From Gammaproteobacteria bacterium (GTDB lineage: Bacteria; Pseudomonadota; Gammaproteobacteria; Pseudomonadales; Azotimanducaceae), in NCBI GenBank assembly GCA_009840305.1, contig VXNY01000024.1, forward strand, positions 186,001-250,000: a stretch of 64,000 bases of DNA. Reading direction: 5' to 3'. Numbering within the stretch: position 1 is the first letter of the stretch; every line of letters starts with the position of its first letter. The notes under the pieces are model-generated. The model had not been told where the DNA came from, searched no databases, and worked only from the letters and a program-made list of their open reading frames with translations. Positions 28,486-37,300 of the stretch are shown piece by piece. Both the position numbers and the translations under genes were made by a program.

Positions 28486-29337
28486 GTGAAAGTACCTCAA
28501 GAAGTTATCTCTGCTAACGTGCGCGCCGCACTAGAAGAGGATCTCGGCTCTGGCGATTTACACGCCGTACTCGTTGAATCTACCAAGTTCAGCACTGCGC
28601 ATGTAATCACTCGTTCTCAGGGAATATTATGTGGTCAAGATTGGGTCAATGAAACACTCCGACAAAGTTCCGACGAAATTACTTCTTTGTGGCATGTCGA
28701 AGATGGTGCAACTATATCGCGAAATGACAAAATTCTCACCCTAAACGGACCCTGTCATGTTTTGTTACGAGTAGAGCGAACCATGTTGAATTTTCTTCAA
28801 TTGCTTTCCGGAACTGCCACTAGAGTCCACGAATTTGCGACGTTTATTCAACACACTTCTGCTCGTATTTTGGATACCCGTAAAACTCTACCCGGATTGA
28901 GGTATGCGCAGAAATATGCGGTGCTCACCGGTGGTGGTACAAACCATCGTTTTGGACTCTTTGACGCGTTCCTAATCAAAGAAAATCACATTCTCAGCGC
29001 GGGAGGTATCACGACCGCACTCCAACTGGCTCGAAAAGGACACCCCAACCGCTTCTTGGAGATTGAAGTCGAGAATATGTCAGAGTTGGAAGAAGCGCTA
29101 AAGGGTTTTCCCGATCGAATTATGCTGGACAACTTTTCTTTGCATCAATTGAAGGAAGCAATTCAAACCGCGAGAGACTTTGACCGTGTACACGATAAAC
29201 ACACGGAATTGGAGGCATCTGGGCAAATCAATCTGTCGAACATAGTCGCAGTCGCAGAAACAGGTATTGACTGCATCTCCTTGGGCACGCTCACAAAAGA
29301 CGTTGCTGCACTAGACTTCTCAATGCGCGTTCAATAA
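28486..29337 (+). CDS. nadC: Nicotinate-nucleotide diphosphorylase (quinolinate phosphoribosyltransferase)
   Basis: 283 residues. Converts quinolinate and PRPP to nicotinate mononucleotide in de novo NAD synthesis. Hallmarks: N-terminal ALEEDLGSGDLHA; LLRVERTMLNFLQLLSGTAT; the active-site stretch DTRKTLPGLRYAQKYAVLTGGGTNHR with Arg and Lys contacts; DAFLIKENHI; EIEVENMSELEEAL; and IMLDNFS near the C-terminal barrel. The start is a GTG at 28486 with a GATGAG-like site just upstream. It diverges from ampD; nadC and ampD are neighbours in many gammaproteobacteria. Confidence 0.98.
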   Translation: MKVPQEVISANVRAALEEDLGSGDLHAVLVESTKFSTAHVITRSQGILCGQDWVNETLRQSSDEITSLWHVEDGATISRNDKILTLNGPCHVLLRVERTMLNFLQLLSGTATRVHEFATFIQHTSARILDTRKTLPGLRYAQKYAVLTGGGTNHRFGLFDAFLIKENHILSAGGITTALQLARKGHPNRFLEIEVENMSELEEALKGFPDRIMLDNFSLHQLKEAIQTARDFDRVHDKHTELEASGQINLSNIVAVAETGIDCISLGTLTKDVAALDFSMRVQ

Positions 29338-29518
29338 TCGATTCGAACTAACTCGGTCGTAAGACGATCTCGTTGTTCCCTTGAATTCTCAGTCGATCGT
29401 ACAGTTTTCGTTTAGAAGTTGCGTTAACAGCATGTGTGAAGTGTTCGCGTATCGCTAGTCAGCCCGTTCCTAGAATTCAATCCATCAATTACACGCTTTT
29501 ACTGGCGACGGACAAGAT

Positions 29519-29878
29519 TCAGAACGCTATCACGTCTGGTTCGGAGCTTGGAGGCCGGTAAGAGTCCACAGGACGTCTTTTACTTGAACGTACACGTTGC
29601 GGTAAAAGCACCCTGTCCATCGTCGCGCCTATCTCATCGTCGGACGGTGCTAACACTTGCTCTAATTTTGAAAGGCAATTTAAGGCGAGAAATGCCATAG
29701 CAATGTTGCCCAACGAAACACCAGGATCGCCAGCTTCAATTCGTTGAACGGTTCCGATGGACACGCCCATATTCATCGCTAAGTCTTTCTGTGACAACCG
29801 ACGACGGATGCGCGCTGTTCGCACATCGTCGCCTATTCTCGCGATTGCTCGGGATATGGATCTTGAATATTTCTTCAT
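29519..29878 (-). CDS. XRE-family HTH regulator, HipB-like, without a toxin partner
   Basis: 119 residues. A Cro/C1-type helix-turn-helix at ~17-70: VRTARIRRRLSQKDLAMNMGVSIGTVQRIEAGDPGVSLGNIAMAF, followed by an Arg/Pro-rich C-terminal tail (PQRVRSSKRRP). It resembles HipB-type antitoxins, but no hipA or other toxin gene is next to it. An IS1595-family element has inserted 12 bases before its ATG. The original upstream region, with TATAAT-like sequence, is now at 32706-32760, so the gene has lost its own promoter and may depend on read-through from the element, whose genes point the same way. Confidence 0.8.
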   Translation of the reverse strand: MKKYSRSISRAIARIGDDVRTARIRRRLSQKDLAMNMGVSIGTVQRIEAGDPGVSLGNIAMAFLALNCLSKLEQVLAPSDDEIGATMDRVLLPQRVRSSKRRPVDSYRPPSSEPDVIAF

Positions 29879-29882
29879 ACCT

Positions 29883-29890
29883 TATTAAAT
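29883..29890. repeat. 8-bp target-site duplication, left copy (TATTAAAT)
   Basis: TATTAAAT immediately before the left terminal inverted repeat, repeated exactly at 32698-32705 after the right one. Eight-base target duplications are characteristic of the IS1595 family. Confidence 0.93.
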
Positions 29891-29913
29891 GGGAATTATA
29901 TACTTGAGTTGAA
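29891..29913 (+). repeat. Left terminal inverted repeat of the IS1595-family element
   Basis: 23 bases, a perfect inverted match to 32675-32697. It begins GGGAATTATATACTTG at the outer boundary and is directly preceded by the target duplication. Confidence 0.93.
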
Positions 29914-29923
29914 TAAACCAACC

Positions 29924-30052
29924 TCATTTCTGAGGCTTGGCTAGCTTAGGGCGGTACTTCAGAAACGCTTTTGCAACCTGTTCGGGCGTCGCGTCACCAT
30001 AGTCCGCAGGGAGCGGTTGTTTCTTCTGTTTAGGTTCGGTCTTTTGCTTCAT
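29924..30052 (-). CDS. 42-residue passenger protein (DYGDATPE type)
   Basis: Small gene, 42 codons plus TGA, with a strong AAGGAG ribosome site 6 bases before its ATG. The product is very basic at both ends (MKQKTEPKQKKQPLP ... KYRPKLAKPQK) with a central motif DYGDATPEQVAKAFLKYRP. I recall similar short DATPE(D/Q)(V/L)A-containing proteins from mobile elements, but function is not known. It is the last gene of the element's minus-strand series, ending 11 bases inside the left inverted repeat, 78 bases after the 73-residue gene. Confidence 0.7.
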   Translation of the reverse strand: MKQKTEPKQKKQPLPADYGDATPEQVAKAFLKYRPKLAKPQK

Positions 30053-30129
30053 GAAGACTCCTTGCAATTGAGTGGAGAATGAAAAGGGTAAGAGTATCGT
30101 ACACCTACCCTAATCATTCTTCTAGTGTA

Positions 30130-30351
30130 TCAGAAAAACGCGTTCCAAATCAAACCCGGTAGGTCTATCCAAATTACGAACACAGTGAGTAGAGCTGCCA
30201 AGTAACCAGTTAAACATCCAAAGATAAATCTTCCTTTTTCACTTCTCGTATACTCGTTCCAATCGGCATTGAATATCAAAGAAAGGAAGGGAGGCTTTTT
30301 GTTGACATCTTCATCATGTTCAAGCGGACGATAGCGATACGGATTTCTCAT
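30130..30351 (-). CDS. Small passenger membrane protein (73 residues)
   Basis: Start chosen at ATG 30351 (MRNPYRYRPLEHDED), because it overlaps the TGA of the preceding 230-residue gene (TGATG), a sign of coupled translation. A start 8 codons further upstream is open but lies inside that gene. The N-terminal half is polar (residues 1-45). One hydrophobic segment near the C-terminus (FIFGCLTGYLAALLTVFVIWI) probably spans the inner membrane. It is cargo of the IS1595-family element. Family not recognised. Confidence 0.6.
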   Translation of the reverse strand: MRNPYRYRPLEHDEDVNKKPPFLSLIFNADWNEYTRSEKGRFIFGCLTGYLAALLTVFVIWIDLPGLIWNAFF

Positions 30352-31043
30352 CACAACCACGCGCTCCCGTCCCATTCGGGTTCAAGTTTGATATAGCCTT
30401 GGTCGGGATGATGTTGGTGACAATACCATGTTGTTTTACCTGACCATATCCAATCGAAACTAGATCTACCTTTTTCTCGACCCGAGTGACGTCCCCCTTC
30501 ACATTGTCGCGCGTGATCTCGAAAAGACTGCGACATCTCTCTAAATTGTCCCTTTAAACATTTCCCGTATATTCTATCACCCTTCTTTTTGTCGTTTTCG
30601 CAATAGGTTGCACCAATAACACCCCGTCCTCCTAAGTATTCGACAAACTCTCTAAAGTCGTCTCGGTACTCCGCTTCAACGAAAAAATCTATTGATTCTT
30701 TGATGGCTCGGTAGAGATACCACAATAACCATCCAGCGGTAAAAATACCCCCTAAAATTTTTCCCCATTTCATTAAAAAATTCCAAGTTCCCACAATCCA
30801 GTTTGTTAGGTACACCATATCCTCATCATACAAAGGTCGACCGGCGTAAAACGGATTTAAGCCATAGTCCTCGCCTTCGAGATCGGGAGCGATACTGTTT
30901 ACTGGATCGTCAAATTGGTAGTCCGGCGGTGTAGGAAATGCGTGTGCACTCGCAAACATCCCCGGATGAATGATTAAGAGCGCGAACGTCAAAGAGAGCA
31001 CCGCGCCCAGTGTCAATTGTTTAAGAGAATTTACAAACTTCAT
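30351..31043 (-). CDS. Passenger membrane protein of unknown function (230 residues)
   Basis: Begins with a hydrophobic signal/anchor segment (residues ~9-33, LTLGAVLSLTFALLIIHPGMFASAHAF) with a possible cleavage site after AHA. An acidic region (DDPVNSIAPDLEGEDYG) and a second membrane segment (~100-118, ILGGIFTAGWLLWYLYRAI) follow. The C-terminal domain is Cys/His-rich (Cys at CENDKK, GKCLKG, RQCEGG, TWYCHQHH), which could bind metal. Its ribosome site AAGGA lies in the 3' arm of a strong hairpin at 31053-31117, suggesting control at translation. It overlaps the next small gene. No family recognised. Confidence 0.65.
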   Translation of the reverse strand: MKFVNSLKQLTLGAVLSLTFALLIIHPGMFASAHAFPTPPDYQFDDPVNSIAPDLEGEDYGLNPFYAGRPLYDEDMVYLTNWIVGTWNFLMKWGKILGGIFTAGWLLWYLYRAIKESIDFFVEAEYRDDFREFVEYLGGRGVIGATYCENDKKKGDRIYGKCLKGQFREMSQSFRDHARQCEGGRHSGREKGRSSFDWIWSGKTTWYCHQHHPDQGYIKLEPEWDGSAWL

Positions 31044-31052
31044 GTTGTCTCA

Positions 31053-31117
31053 TCCTTATTTGCAAATTGAAAGTTTCCGACCCCAAAATGGTGTCGGGCA
31101 TTGATTGCAAATAAGGA
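31053..31117 (-). promoter_or_regulatory. RNA hairpin covering the ribosome site of the 230-residue passenger gene
   Basis: On the minus strand a 13-base arm TCCTTATTTGCAA (31117-31105) pairs perfectly with TTGCAAATAAGGA (31065-31053). Between them is a second hairpin, CCGACACC/GGGGTCGG with one mismatch and an ATTTT loop (31097-31077). The 3' arm contains AAGGA, the likely Shine-Dalgarno, 9 bases before the ATG at 31043. Folding would hide it. No T-run follows, so it is not a standard terminator. It could be a translational switch or a protein-binding site. Confidence 0.75.
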
Positions 31118-31274
31118 CAAAAAACTCCCATCTATTCACCCTGACAAAATAGCTAGTTCTGTCATTAAATCGGGCTGTGGTATTCGACAGGCAACCCGAC
31201 TCGGGTCGCGTCCAAATTTACAATCTAAAGAGTATTCTAACACAAAAATATGCAGAAATATGCAAAAAACGCGG

Positions 31275-31601
31275 TCATTTGATCGGTAACTTTCGCTTTT
31301 GAACTTCGAGTTTAGTAAGCTTACTTCGCCAATCCTTAACCTCTTTAATTGCTTGGTCAATGTCTTGATCAGAATGAGGTACAGATTTGAAATTGATACG
31401 AAGAGGACTGTTAGGACTGGTTTTTGTACCCTCCAAGTCATACCCTTGAGCATGATGGTATTTTCTGCATAGATCGGCTATTTGTTCGAGGAAGTCTGCG
31501 ATCTGATCTAATTTAGTCTCAAGACAATCAATTTGCTTTATTGCTTCTGCTTCCTCAAGCAAAACCGTACCGATAAGCTGAGCTTGTTCGTGTTCTGTCA
31601 T
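31275..31601 (-). CDS. Small coiled-coil-type protein coupled to the IS1595 transposase
   Basis: 108 residues; its start overlaps the transposase stop by four bases (ATGA). Residues ~10-50 have a heptad-like helical pattern (EEAEAIKQIDCLETKLDQIADFLEQIADL), then KYHHAQGYDLEG, and a second helix near the end (DIDQAIKEVKDWRSKLTKLEVQKRK). The length and position suggest an accessory protein of the element, perhaps a regulator or transposase partner; this is inference. No known family recognised. Confidence 0.65.
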   Translation of the reverse strand: MTEHEQAQLIGTVLLEEAEAIKQIDCLETKLDQIADFLEQIADLCRKYHHAQGYDLEGTKTSPNSPLRINFKSVPHSDQDIDQAIKEVKDWRSKLTKLEVQKRKLPIK

Positions 31602-32575
31602 GCTTCGGTCGCAACCCTATCAAGCCCGTTTTCTGCTATCAGCTCAGCATAGGGAAGGTGTTTGTTTGAGAACCGAGAACTGATTAACACCATTTGTTCG
31701 ATAGTGTCTAATTCTCGGATGTTGTGACGCCCTGCAAACTCATTGACATAGCGTTGCAAGTGCTTTGCACTGAGCTTGTGGAATGTTCCTTTGTGCGCTC
31801 GTTTTAAGGTCGCCCAGAAACTTTCTATGCCGTTGATATGGGCTTGTTCCTTGACATATTCGCCGACACTGTGTTTGACCACTTTGTGGTTCATTTTCAT
31901 ACCTTTGTAGGCGGGTGCGTCGTCCGTTATGACGGTCGTACCTTCAATGACATGCTCACCTACAAAACCTTGTAGAGTCTTAGCATCTGTATTCTCAATG
32001 ACTTCTGCATTGATCTCATTCGTTGCTCGGTCTTTAATACCTACAACTGCAGTTTTACCAACTGTACCGCGCCCCGCGTTCAGTCTCTTTGACTTATGCT
32101 TATTTCCTTCCTTTCCGCCAAAGTAACTTTCGTCCACTTCTGCTGGACCGAACATGACATTTGGACCTTCTTGTTTAAATGCTTCGCGGATACGTTGTTG
32201 CATGAACCATGCAGTCTTTTGCGTGATTTTGAGATCGCGACGAAGTTTCATGCTTGATACGCCTTTCAATGAGCATACATCCAAATAGATAGCGTAAATC
32301 CACTTAAGCATGGGAATAGGTGAATCTTGCATGAGCGTTCCAGTTTTGACACTGAAATACTTACCACAATCGCGACACCGATACGGCATGGTCTTGTGCT
32401 TACAAGCATAAGTGTTGTCGCTCTCACACTGTGGACACACTCGATTTTTACCACCAGCCCACAAAATGTTCTCGAACCAATCTCGTGCCGCTTTCTCATT
32501 CGGAAACATCTGCGACAATTCGAGTAGGGAAATTCCCTCTCTGTAGTGCTTTCCTGGTGCTTTCTTCTTACTCAT
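31598..32575 (-). CDS. IS1595-family (ISXO2-like) transposase
   Basis: 325 residues. An N-terminal zinc-binding domain (CPQCESDNTYACKHKTMPYRC with RDCGKYFS) is followed by a helix-turn-helix region and the DDE-type catalytic domain: first Asp in FGPAEVDESYFGG, second in VITDDAPAY, and the third position in HINGIESFWATLKR. It reads through to the expected C-terminus, so it looks intact. It lies at the right end of a complete element (terminal repeats at 29891 and 32697) and is the first gene of its operon. Confidence 0.95.
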   Translation of the reverse strand: MSKKKAPGKHYREGISLLELSQMFPNEKAARDWFENILWAGGKNRVCPQCESDNTYACKHKTMPYRCRDCGKYFSVKTGTLMQDSPIPMLKWIYAIYLDVCSLKGVSSMKLRRDLKITQKTAWFMQQRIREAFKQEGPNVMFGPAEVDESYFGGKEGNKHKSKRLNAGRGTVGKTAVVGIKDRATNEINAEVIENTDAKTLQGFVGEHVIEGTTVITDDAPAYKGMKMNHKVVKHSVGEYVKEQAHINGIESFWATLKRAHKGTFHKLSAKHLQRYVNEFAGRHNIRELDTIEQMVLISSRFSNKHLPYAELIAENGLDRVATEA

Positions 32576-32674
32576 TCAATTCTCCCTAATCTGTTAAACT
32601 CGTTGTGAACTAAATTACTGATACGAGTATTATATCAAAGTATATAACTTTTTGCAAGGGGTTTGGGCTATTTT

Positions 32675-32697
32675 TTCAACTCAAGTATATAATTCCC
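32675..32697 (-). repeat. Right terminal inverted repeat of the IS1595-family element
   Basis: 23 bases ending TATATAATTCCC, perfectly complementary to 29891-29913. The target duplication TATTAAAT follows directly at 32698-32705. Confidence 0.93.
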
Positions 32698-32705
32698 TAT
32701 TAAAT
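32698..32705. repeat. 8-bp target-site duplication, right copy (TATTAAAT)
   Basis: Exact copy of 29883-29890. Together the two mark the insertion site. Confidence 0.93.
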
Positions 32706-33098
32706 GCTCTAATACATTATATATAGATTATTATAAACTTTTATAATCGATATACAACTTGTTATATCTCAGGTAGTATATGTTAAGAAAGTGAATGGGG
32801 AGCTAGGAAATCGGTTTCTACCACCTATTTTCCTTGCGATCCGAACAGTTTCGCTGGTTAAAAGGCGAGCTACACAAAACAAGGCACTCCCACTCAAAGT
32901 GATATACGCTGCAACTTTCTTACATTTTGACGCGTCACGAATGTACGGAGCGCACACGCGACGCTCCGTCCAGAAGTGCTACTACCAACACCGACACATT
33001 CAACAGGATGTCTGTGTTACTACTTGGACAGTAACTCAGACAAAGAACTTAGAATGAGTCTATTTGTTCTCTTTGTTGAATTAAAAGTTAGAACAACA
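32706..33098. other. AT-rich flank of the insertion and intergenic region before sodC
   Basis: The first ~60 bases are very AT-rich with several TATAAT-like hexamers. In the uninterrupted chromosome they lay directly upstream of the XRE gene and probably held its promoter. Further on, ACGGAGCG (32945-32952) and CGCTCCGT (32962-32969) form an 8-bp inverted repeat with a 9-base loop and no T-run, purpose unclear. No convincing gene is present. Confidence 0.5.
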
Positions 33099-33770
33099 CT
33101 AAGTTTCTTCGTGAATCGCGAAGATTCCGCAGGCAAGTCGTGCCCCACCGGCACAACCTGCTTCCTCACCTCCAGGGCAATACGTGTCTGGATCAACATG
33201 AATAATCAACGACGCCCCGTCGTCGTCGAAGATTGACAATGGACCTGGTGACAGCGTTATTCGGGAGGTTGTGGTTCTAAGTTCTCCATCGCCCGCATCG
33301 TCGACCCTGATATTCACCAAATCACCAGAATGGAAGGGATGGTTGCCATCGGGATGCGAATGGCCGTGCGGTCCGGGGTCGAAATGACCGCCTGCGGCCG
33401 AGCACGGATCGCATGAACCTGTTTCATGAATATGTACTGCATGAAGACCTGCTTCGTCCGCAAGTCCTGTTACACGTATGTAAACATCGACAAGTTTCAC
33501 TCCTTCCTCAGACCAACGTTCCACAAGTTCGGCAGTTCCAACCTCGGCTGTGGAGTCTTCGCAAAATGCTAAGGATGCGCGCGCGATCACGGACGGTTCA
33601 GCGTTCTGTTCAGAAACGTGTTCGTCTGCAATCGACGTACTAATGGACACCAACGCGACCGCGGAAATAATTACGGCGGTCACAAGAAAAATCGAAATAA
33701 GTCCGCTTCCCATTGAAGCCTTCAAGTCGAAGCTCTTCTTGCTACTTTTGTTGTCAAAGCGGTCAGACAT
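33099..33770 (-). CDS. sodC: Cu,Zn superoxide dismutase (periplasmic, possibly membrane-anchored)
   Basis: 223 residues. Converts superoxide to peroxide and oxygen in the periplasm. Copper ligands are in HAVHIHE (His113, His115) and IIHVDPD (His191). The bridging His129 is in GGHFDPG, a further zinc ligand is expected among the His residues of PHGHSHPDGNHPFH, and Asp150 is in HSGDLVNI. The end GGARLACGIFAIHE is typical, with the conserved Cys120/Cys214 pair. The N-terminus is longer than usual: ~20 polar residues, then a hydrophobic segment (GLISIFLVTAVIISAVALVSI). It may therefore be a membrane anchor rather than a cleaved signal. Stop codon is TAG. Confidence 0.95.
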   Translation of the reverse strand: MSDRFDNKSSKKSFDLKASMGSGLISIFLVTAVIISAVALVSISTSIADEHVSEQNAEPSVIARASLAFCEDSTAEVGTAELVERWSEEGVKLVDVYIRVTGLADEAGLHAVHIHETGSCDPCSAAGGHFDPGPHGHSHPDGNHPFHSGDLVNIRVDDAGDGELRTTTSRITLSPGPLSIFDDDGASLIIHVDPDTYCPGGEEAGCAGGARLACGIFAIHEET

Positions 33771-34005
33771 ATCTACCTCGTTTAAAAAATTTAAGGGATC
33801 AAAAAGTTTTGAGTCATCTCAGTGTCTGAAATAATCTAACTCGAATCTTCCAGTCATACACGTTGGACTCGACTACAAACAAGTGCTCTCTAAAGTTCGA
33901 CTATGCACGGCTCCAGGTATTCACAATCGGCAGACTATCTTCGGCTACCACCTTTTAGAATACAAAGTTATGGTTGTGTGAAAGCGGTCTGAAAGCATCA
34001 TGTAG

Positions 34006-34197
34006 TTAACACAAAGTAGCGAACGTAGCATGTGAGACACAATCAGCCACCCCGTGAAAAACCGAAGCAACAACAAATGTGAAAAGTGAGATTGCCGTTG
34101 ATATACCCCAAATCAACACGAAGACTACGACAATCAACAAAGCACCAAGAATAACAGAGCGCTCAATTTTGCTCAGGATGTGGTACCTTTTTTTCAA
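34006..34197 (-). CDS. Possible small membrane protein (TTG start)
   Basis: 63 codons starting with TTG, preceded by a weak AGGTG ribosome-like site. The product is KKRYHILSKIERS followed by one long or two short hydrophobic segments (VILGALLIVVVFVLIWGISTAISLFTFVVASVFHGVA). The basic start and membrane segment are plausible for a small inner-membrane protein, but no family is recognised and the start is poor. It lies between sodC and the giant permease genes. Confidence 0.35.
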   Translation of the reverse strand: MKKRYHILSKIERSVILGALLIVVVFVLIWGISTAISLFTFVVASVFHGVADCVSHATFATLC

Positions 34198-34308
34198 GTC
34201 CGTTCACCTACACCAATAGGCGTGATTCATCTAGTTGTATGATTCTACATTTCGACTTTAAATCGAAAAGAGTGGCTATCGACATAAGTGCCACGATCAA
34301 GATTTTGA

Positions 34309-37300
34309 CTATTCCATAGGCGTCCACCGGACTGCATCGGCAATAGCCACGCCATCGGTCACTTCGACAAGGGTGACGCGCACATCGTGTGAGCTTGTAT
34401 CAAAGATACCAAGCTGATTCCATCCTGCGGGTACCTCCGACAGGTCGAGTTCCGTCCGCTCTGTCGTGTCCCCTACATTGATCTCAAATTTGTGGATCCC
34501 TAGATCTCGCAGCTCCGAACTTTGCCAAGAAACAATCCCAAATGCGGCTCTCCAGCCTATGGGGTACCGCTCTCGTACAATCGAAGGAACGTGGAATTCA
34601 AGAAGCCAACGTCCGACCGATGGAAGCTGAGCAGTAAATTGTGGCTGAGACTCCGTCGATCCCGTGGGATTCGTAGCATACGTACGGTAGTATTTGCCGT
34701 GACTGGTGCGCTCGGATTCCCGGAACCAGAGAGAGAAGTCCCCGCGTTGCGCGAAATCATCTGCCCCCCGTAGAGACGGCAGACCATGGTTGAGATTGGG
34801 ATTGAACAAATTTGGTTCTCGGAACAATATGTACTCAAACACGGATGGTTTCTCCGGTGGGGGTTGATGTTCACGCCCGTTCACTATGGTAAAACCTTCA
34901 CTCAAGTCGTCAACGATAATGGAATCGTCTTCGACAGGAACCCAGTCGTAATCTTCTACATAAGGTGAAGCTAATCCCCGAGGGAGAGCATCTCTAGTGT
35001 TCGGTGGGTAGAAGTGATATTCGGTACGATTGAGCGCTAAGTGAGGATGCAGCGTCAGGGATTCCACCGGTTGCGCGGTACGCAACGCGACGCGCAACGC
35101 GGTATGCGCCGGAAAATGCACAGTATCAGCCCACAATTCTTCTGAAGTACGGGAGTTCCTCAACCAATATTCGACTCCTACTGCGCCCGGAACTGGCTCG
35201 TCGTTTCTAATCACAACGGACGTCTGAAATTCGTACGCACCATATTCACCTTCCCGTACATACTCGAAGTTCGGTTCATGCACAATGAACCCGGGTAGTT
35301 CCGTGCTATTCAGCCAATCTCCAACTAACATGTCGAAATCAATGTCCAGGTCTAGAGCGATATTGAAAAAGTTTTCCGGGGAGTAGTTTCGGCCGCGATA
35401 TTCTGATATGAGCCTTCCCAAGAATGCGCTGATTTTTTTCTGGGGCACCAGCTCCCGCACGGTCCAAGAAATGGCATGGCTCTTGAGCAAGATCACGTCG
35501 TTCGAAATTTTTGGCTGTGTCTCGAAGTCCAGATCCGCGAGCGCGGTGCGTAAAGCAGGTTCCCAAACTCGGGAACGGTTGATTTGCCCCCCGCGGATCA
35601 ATGCGATGAAGTTTCGCGAGAACCAGTCGTTCGGTCTTGTGGTGGTCTGCAACACCACATCACCGTCGAGTACGAGATAGATCGAAAACAGACCTTCTCC
35701 GTCCAAGGCTACGTTGGCGGCAAGTTCGTTAACAAATGCGTGCAGTGCAGTCGCCCCTATGCCATGTGGCGTCGCTTGGTAGCCAAGAAACTGTTCGCCG
35801 AGGCTGACCATTGGGCTACCACCATGAAGGTCGTTCTGAAAGTAAATCTTGAGGTGCTCGAACAAATAGTTCCCCATGCCTTCCTGATCGTCACCGAATT
35901 CCTCCTCGGCTTTGCTTTTGGCACGTTCGAACTGCGCGACGGGAAATCCCGATTCGCGGATCATGTGGATACCGGGCGGAGAGTACGCGCTCCCCATCTT
36001 CCAACCACCCCCGTAGACGCGAAGACTAGTAGGCACTTCAACAAATGACAGCGTTCCAAACGGGTAGCTCAAGCCGTTTTCTTCCAATCTCACAATCTGT
36101 GTTGCAACCCATTCCTTCAATGCCGGCACCGCCGACTCGAATAGGTCAAGGTTCTTGGTGTGCTTGGGACTGAGCAACAATTCAAACTCAATGCCGCGCG
36201 TTTCGAAAGCTCGGCGCTCAAACTTAGCAGCTATCAGCGCAAATTCGGGTACCGGTTGATTTGGTTTGAATCGAAATCGAGTCTCAGGTGAATCCACGCG
36301 TTGTCGCGTTCCCGGACCCGCTACGAACCATTCTTTGGGTACCACGACCTCGAGGTCTAAGTCAAAGTAATCTCTTTTGTGGGTCTCAAAAACTTGTCTT
36401 CCATACGCGGCACCTGACGTAGGAAACCAACTAACGCCCGAGAGCAACGCCACGAAGTGCGGATGGAACACATAAGGTCGCTGACCAAGCAACGCGATTC
36501 GGTTCGCCTGAATTGGTTCCATCGTTTTCCAATCCAATGCGCTGTCGAGATACGCAAACAAAGGATCGGGGACTCCTTGGGCGACGAGGCGTAGGGTACC
36601 GCCTGTATTCTCCCTCTCGGTTGTAGGAATGCGGAGGATACCATCCTTGAACTCGTAATCGCCATCACTGAGAGTTTCGTCGTCGACGGCGACATGATCT
36701 ATTTGATACCCGGGATTTAGCGAGAACAGCCAGGCATCCAATGTCATTTCCGAGAGGGGTTGAGGTGCCATATTAAGGGTGAGATCGAGCTTAATCGATT
36801 TGCCAGGTCGAATCTCCACACTCCCATGAATCGAATTGATGTCAGTTTGTTGATGCGATTGATGCTTTTTGTGGACGTTAGCCCAATGCTCGACCCGTTG
36901 CAGATCTAGCATCTTGGCGTATCCCAAACCTCCTAGAGTCAACACTCCGACGAGGAACGCGCTAATGCCAGCACCAATCCACTTCGGTCGTGCATCTGAA
37001 TTGATGAATCTAGGATACAAGCACGTAGCGAGCAACAGAAAGGCACTAGCGAGTATCGACATGCTGGTACGATTGAGAAGGACGTCCCAAGAAAGAAATT
37101 GGGGAGTGACATCCGAAGCAAGAAATGCTGTGCCGATATAGGTGGTGGACAATCCGGTTTTGAGATACAAGGGCATTGCGTTATGGAGCATTGCGTAGAT
37201 CACCATGATTCCCAACATGCTAAATGCCACTAACGCTCGAGACTTCAGGATTACGGACAGCAGAATCGTCAGCGAACCCCACACCAATAAGTTCGGAACT

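Larger units (their letters stand above)
29891..32697 (-). mobile_element. IS1595-family insertion element with passenger genes (2807 bp)
   Basis: A complete element with perfect 23-bp terminal inverted repeats (29891-29913 and 32675-32697, starting GGGAATTATATACTTG) and an 8-bp target duplication TATTAAAT on both sides. All its genes are on the minus strand in one series: ISXO2-like transposase, a 108-residue coiled-coil-type protein overlapping it, a 230-residue and a 73-residue membrane protein that overlap, and a 42-residue protein. A long RNA hairpin precedes the 230-residue gene. Passenger genes are known in the IS1595 family, but these products were not recognised. Perfect ends and target duplication suggest recent insertion. 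Confidence 0.92.

Noticed and set aside
32791-33057. 88-codon open frame beside the IS1595 insertion site as a possible truncated partner gene of the XRE regulator.
   Set aside because: No ribosome site, no membrane or domain signal, and a composition unlike neighbouring genes; the minus-strand frame is equally open.
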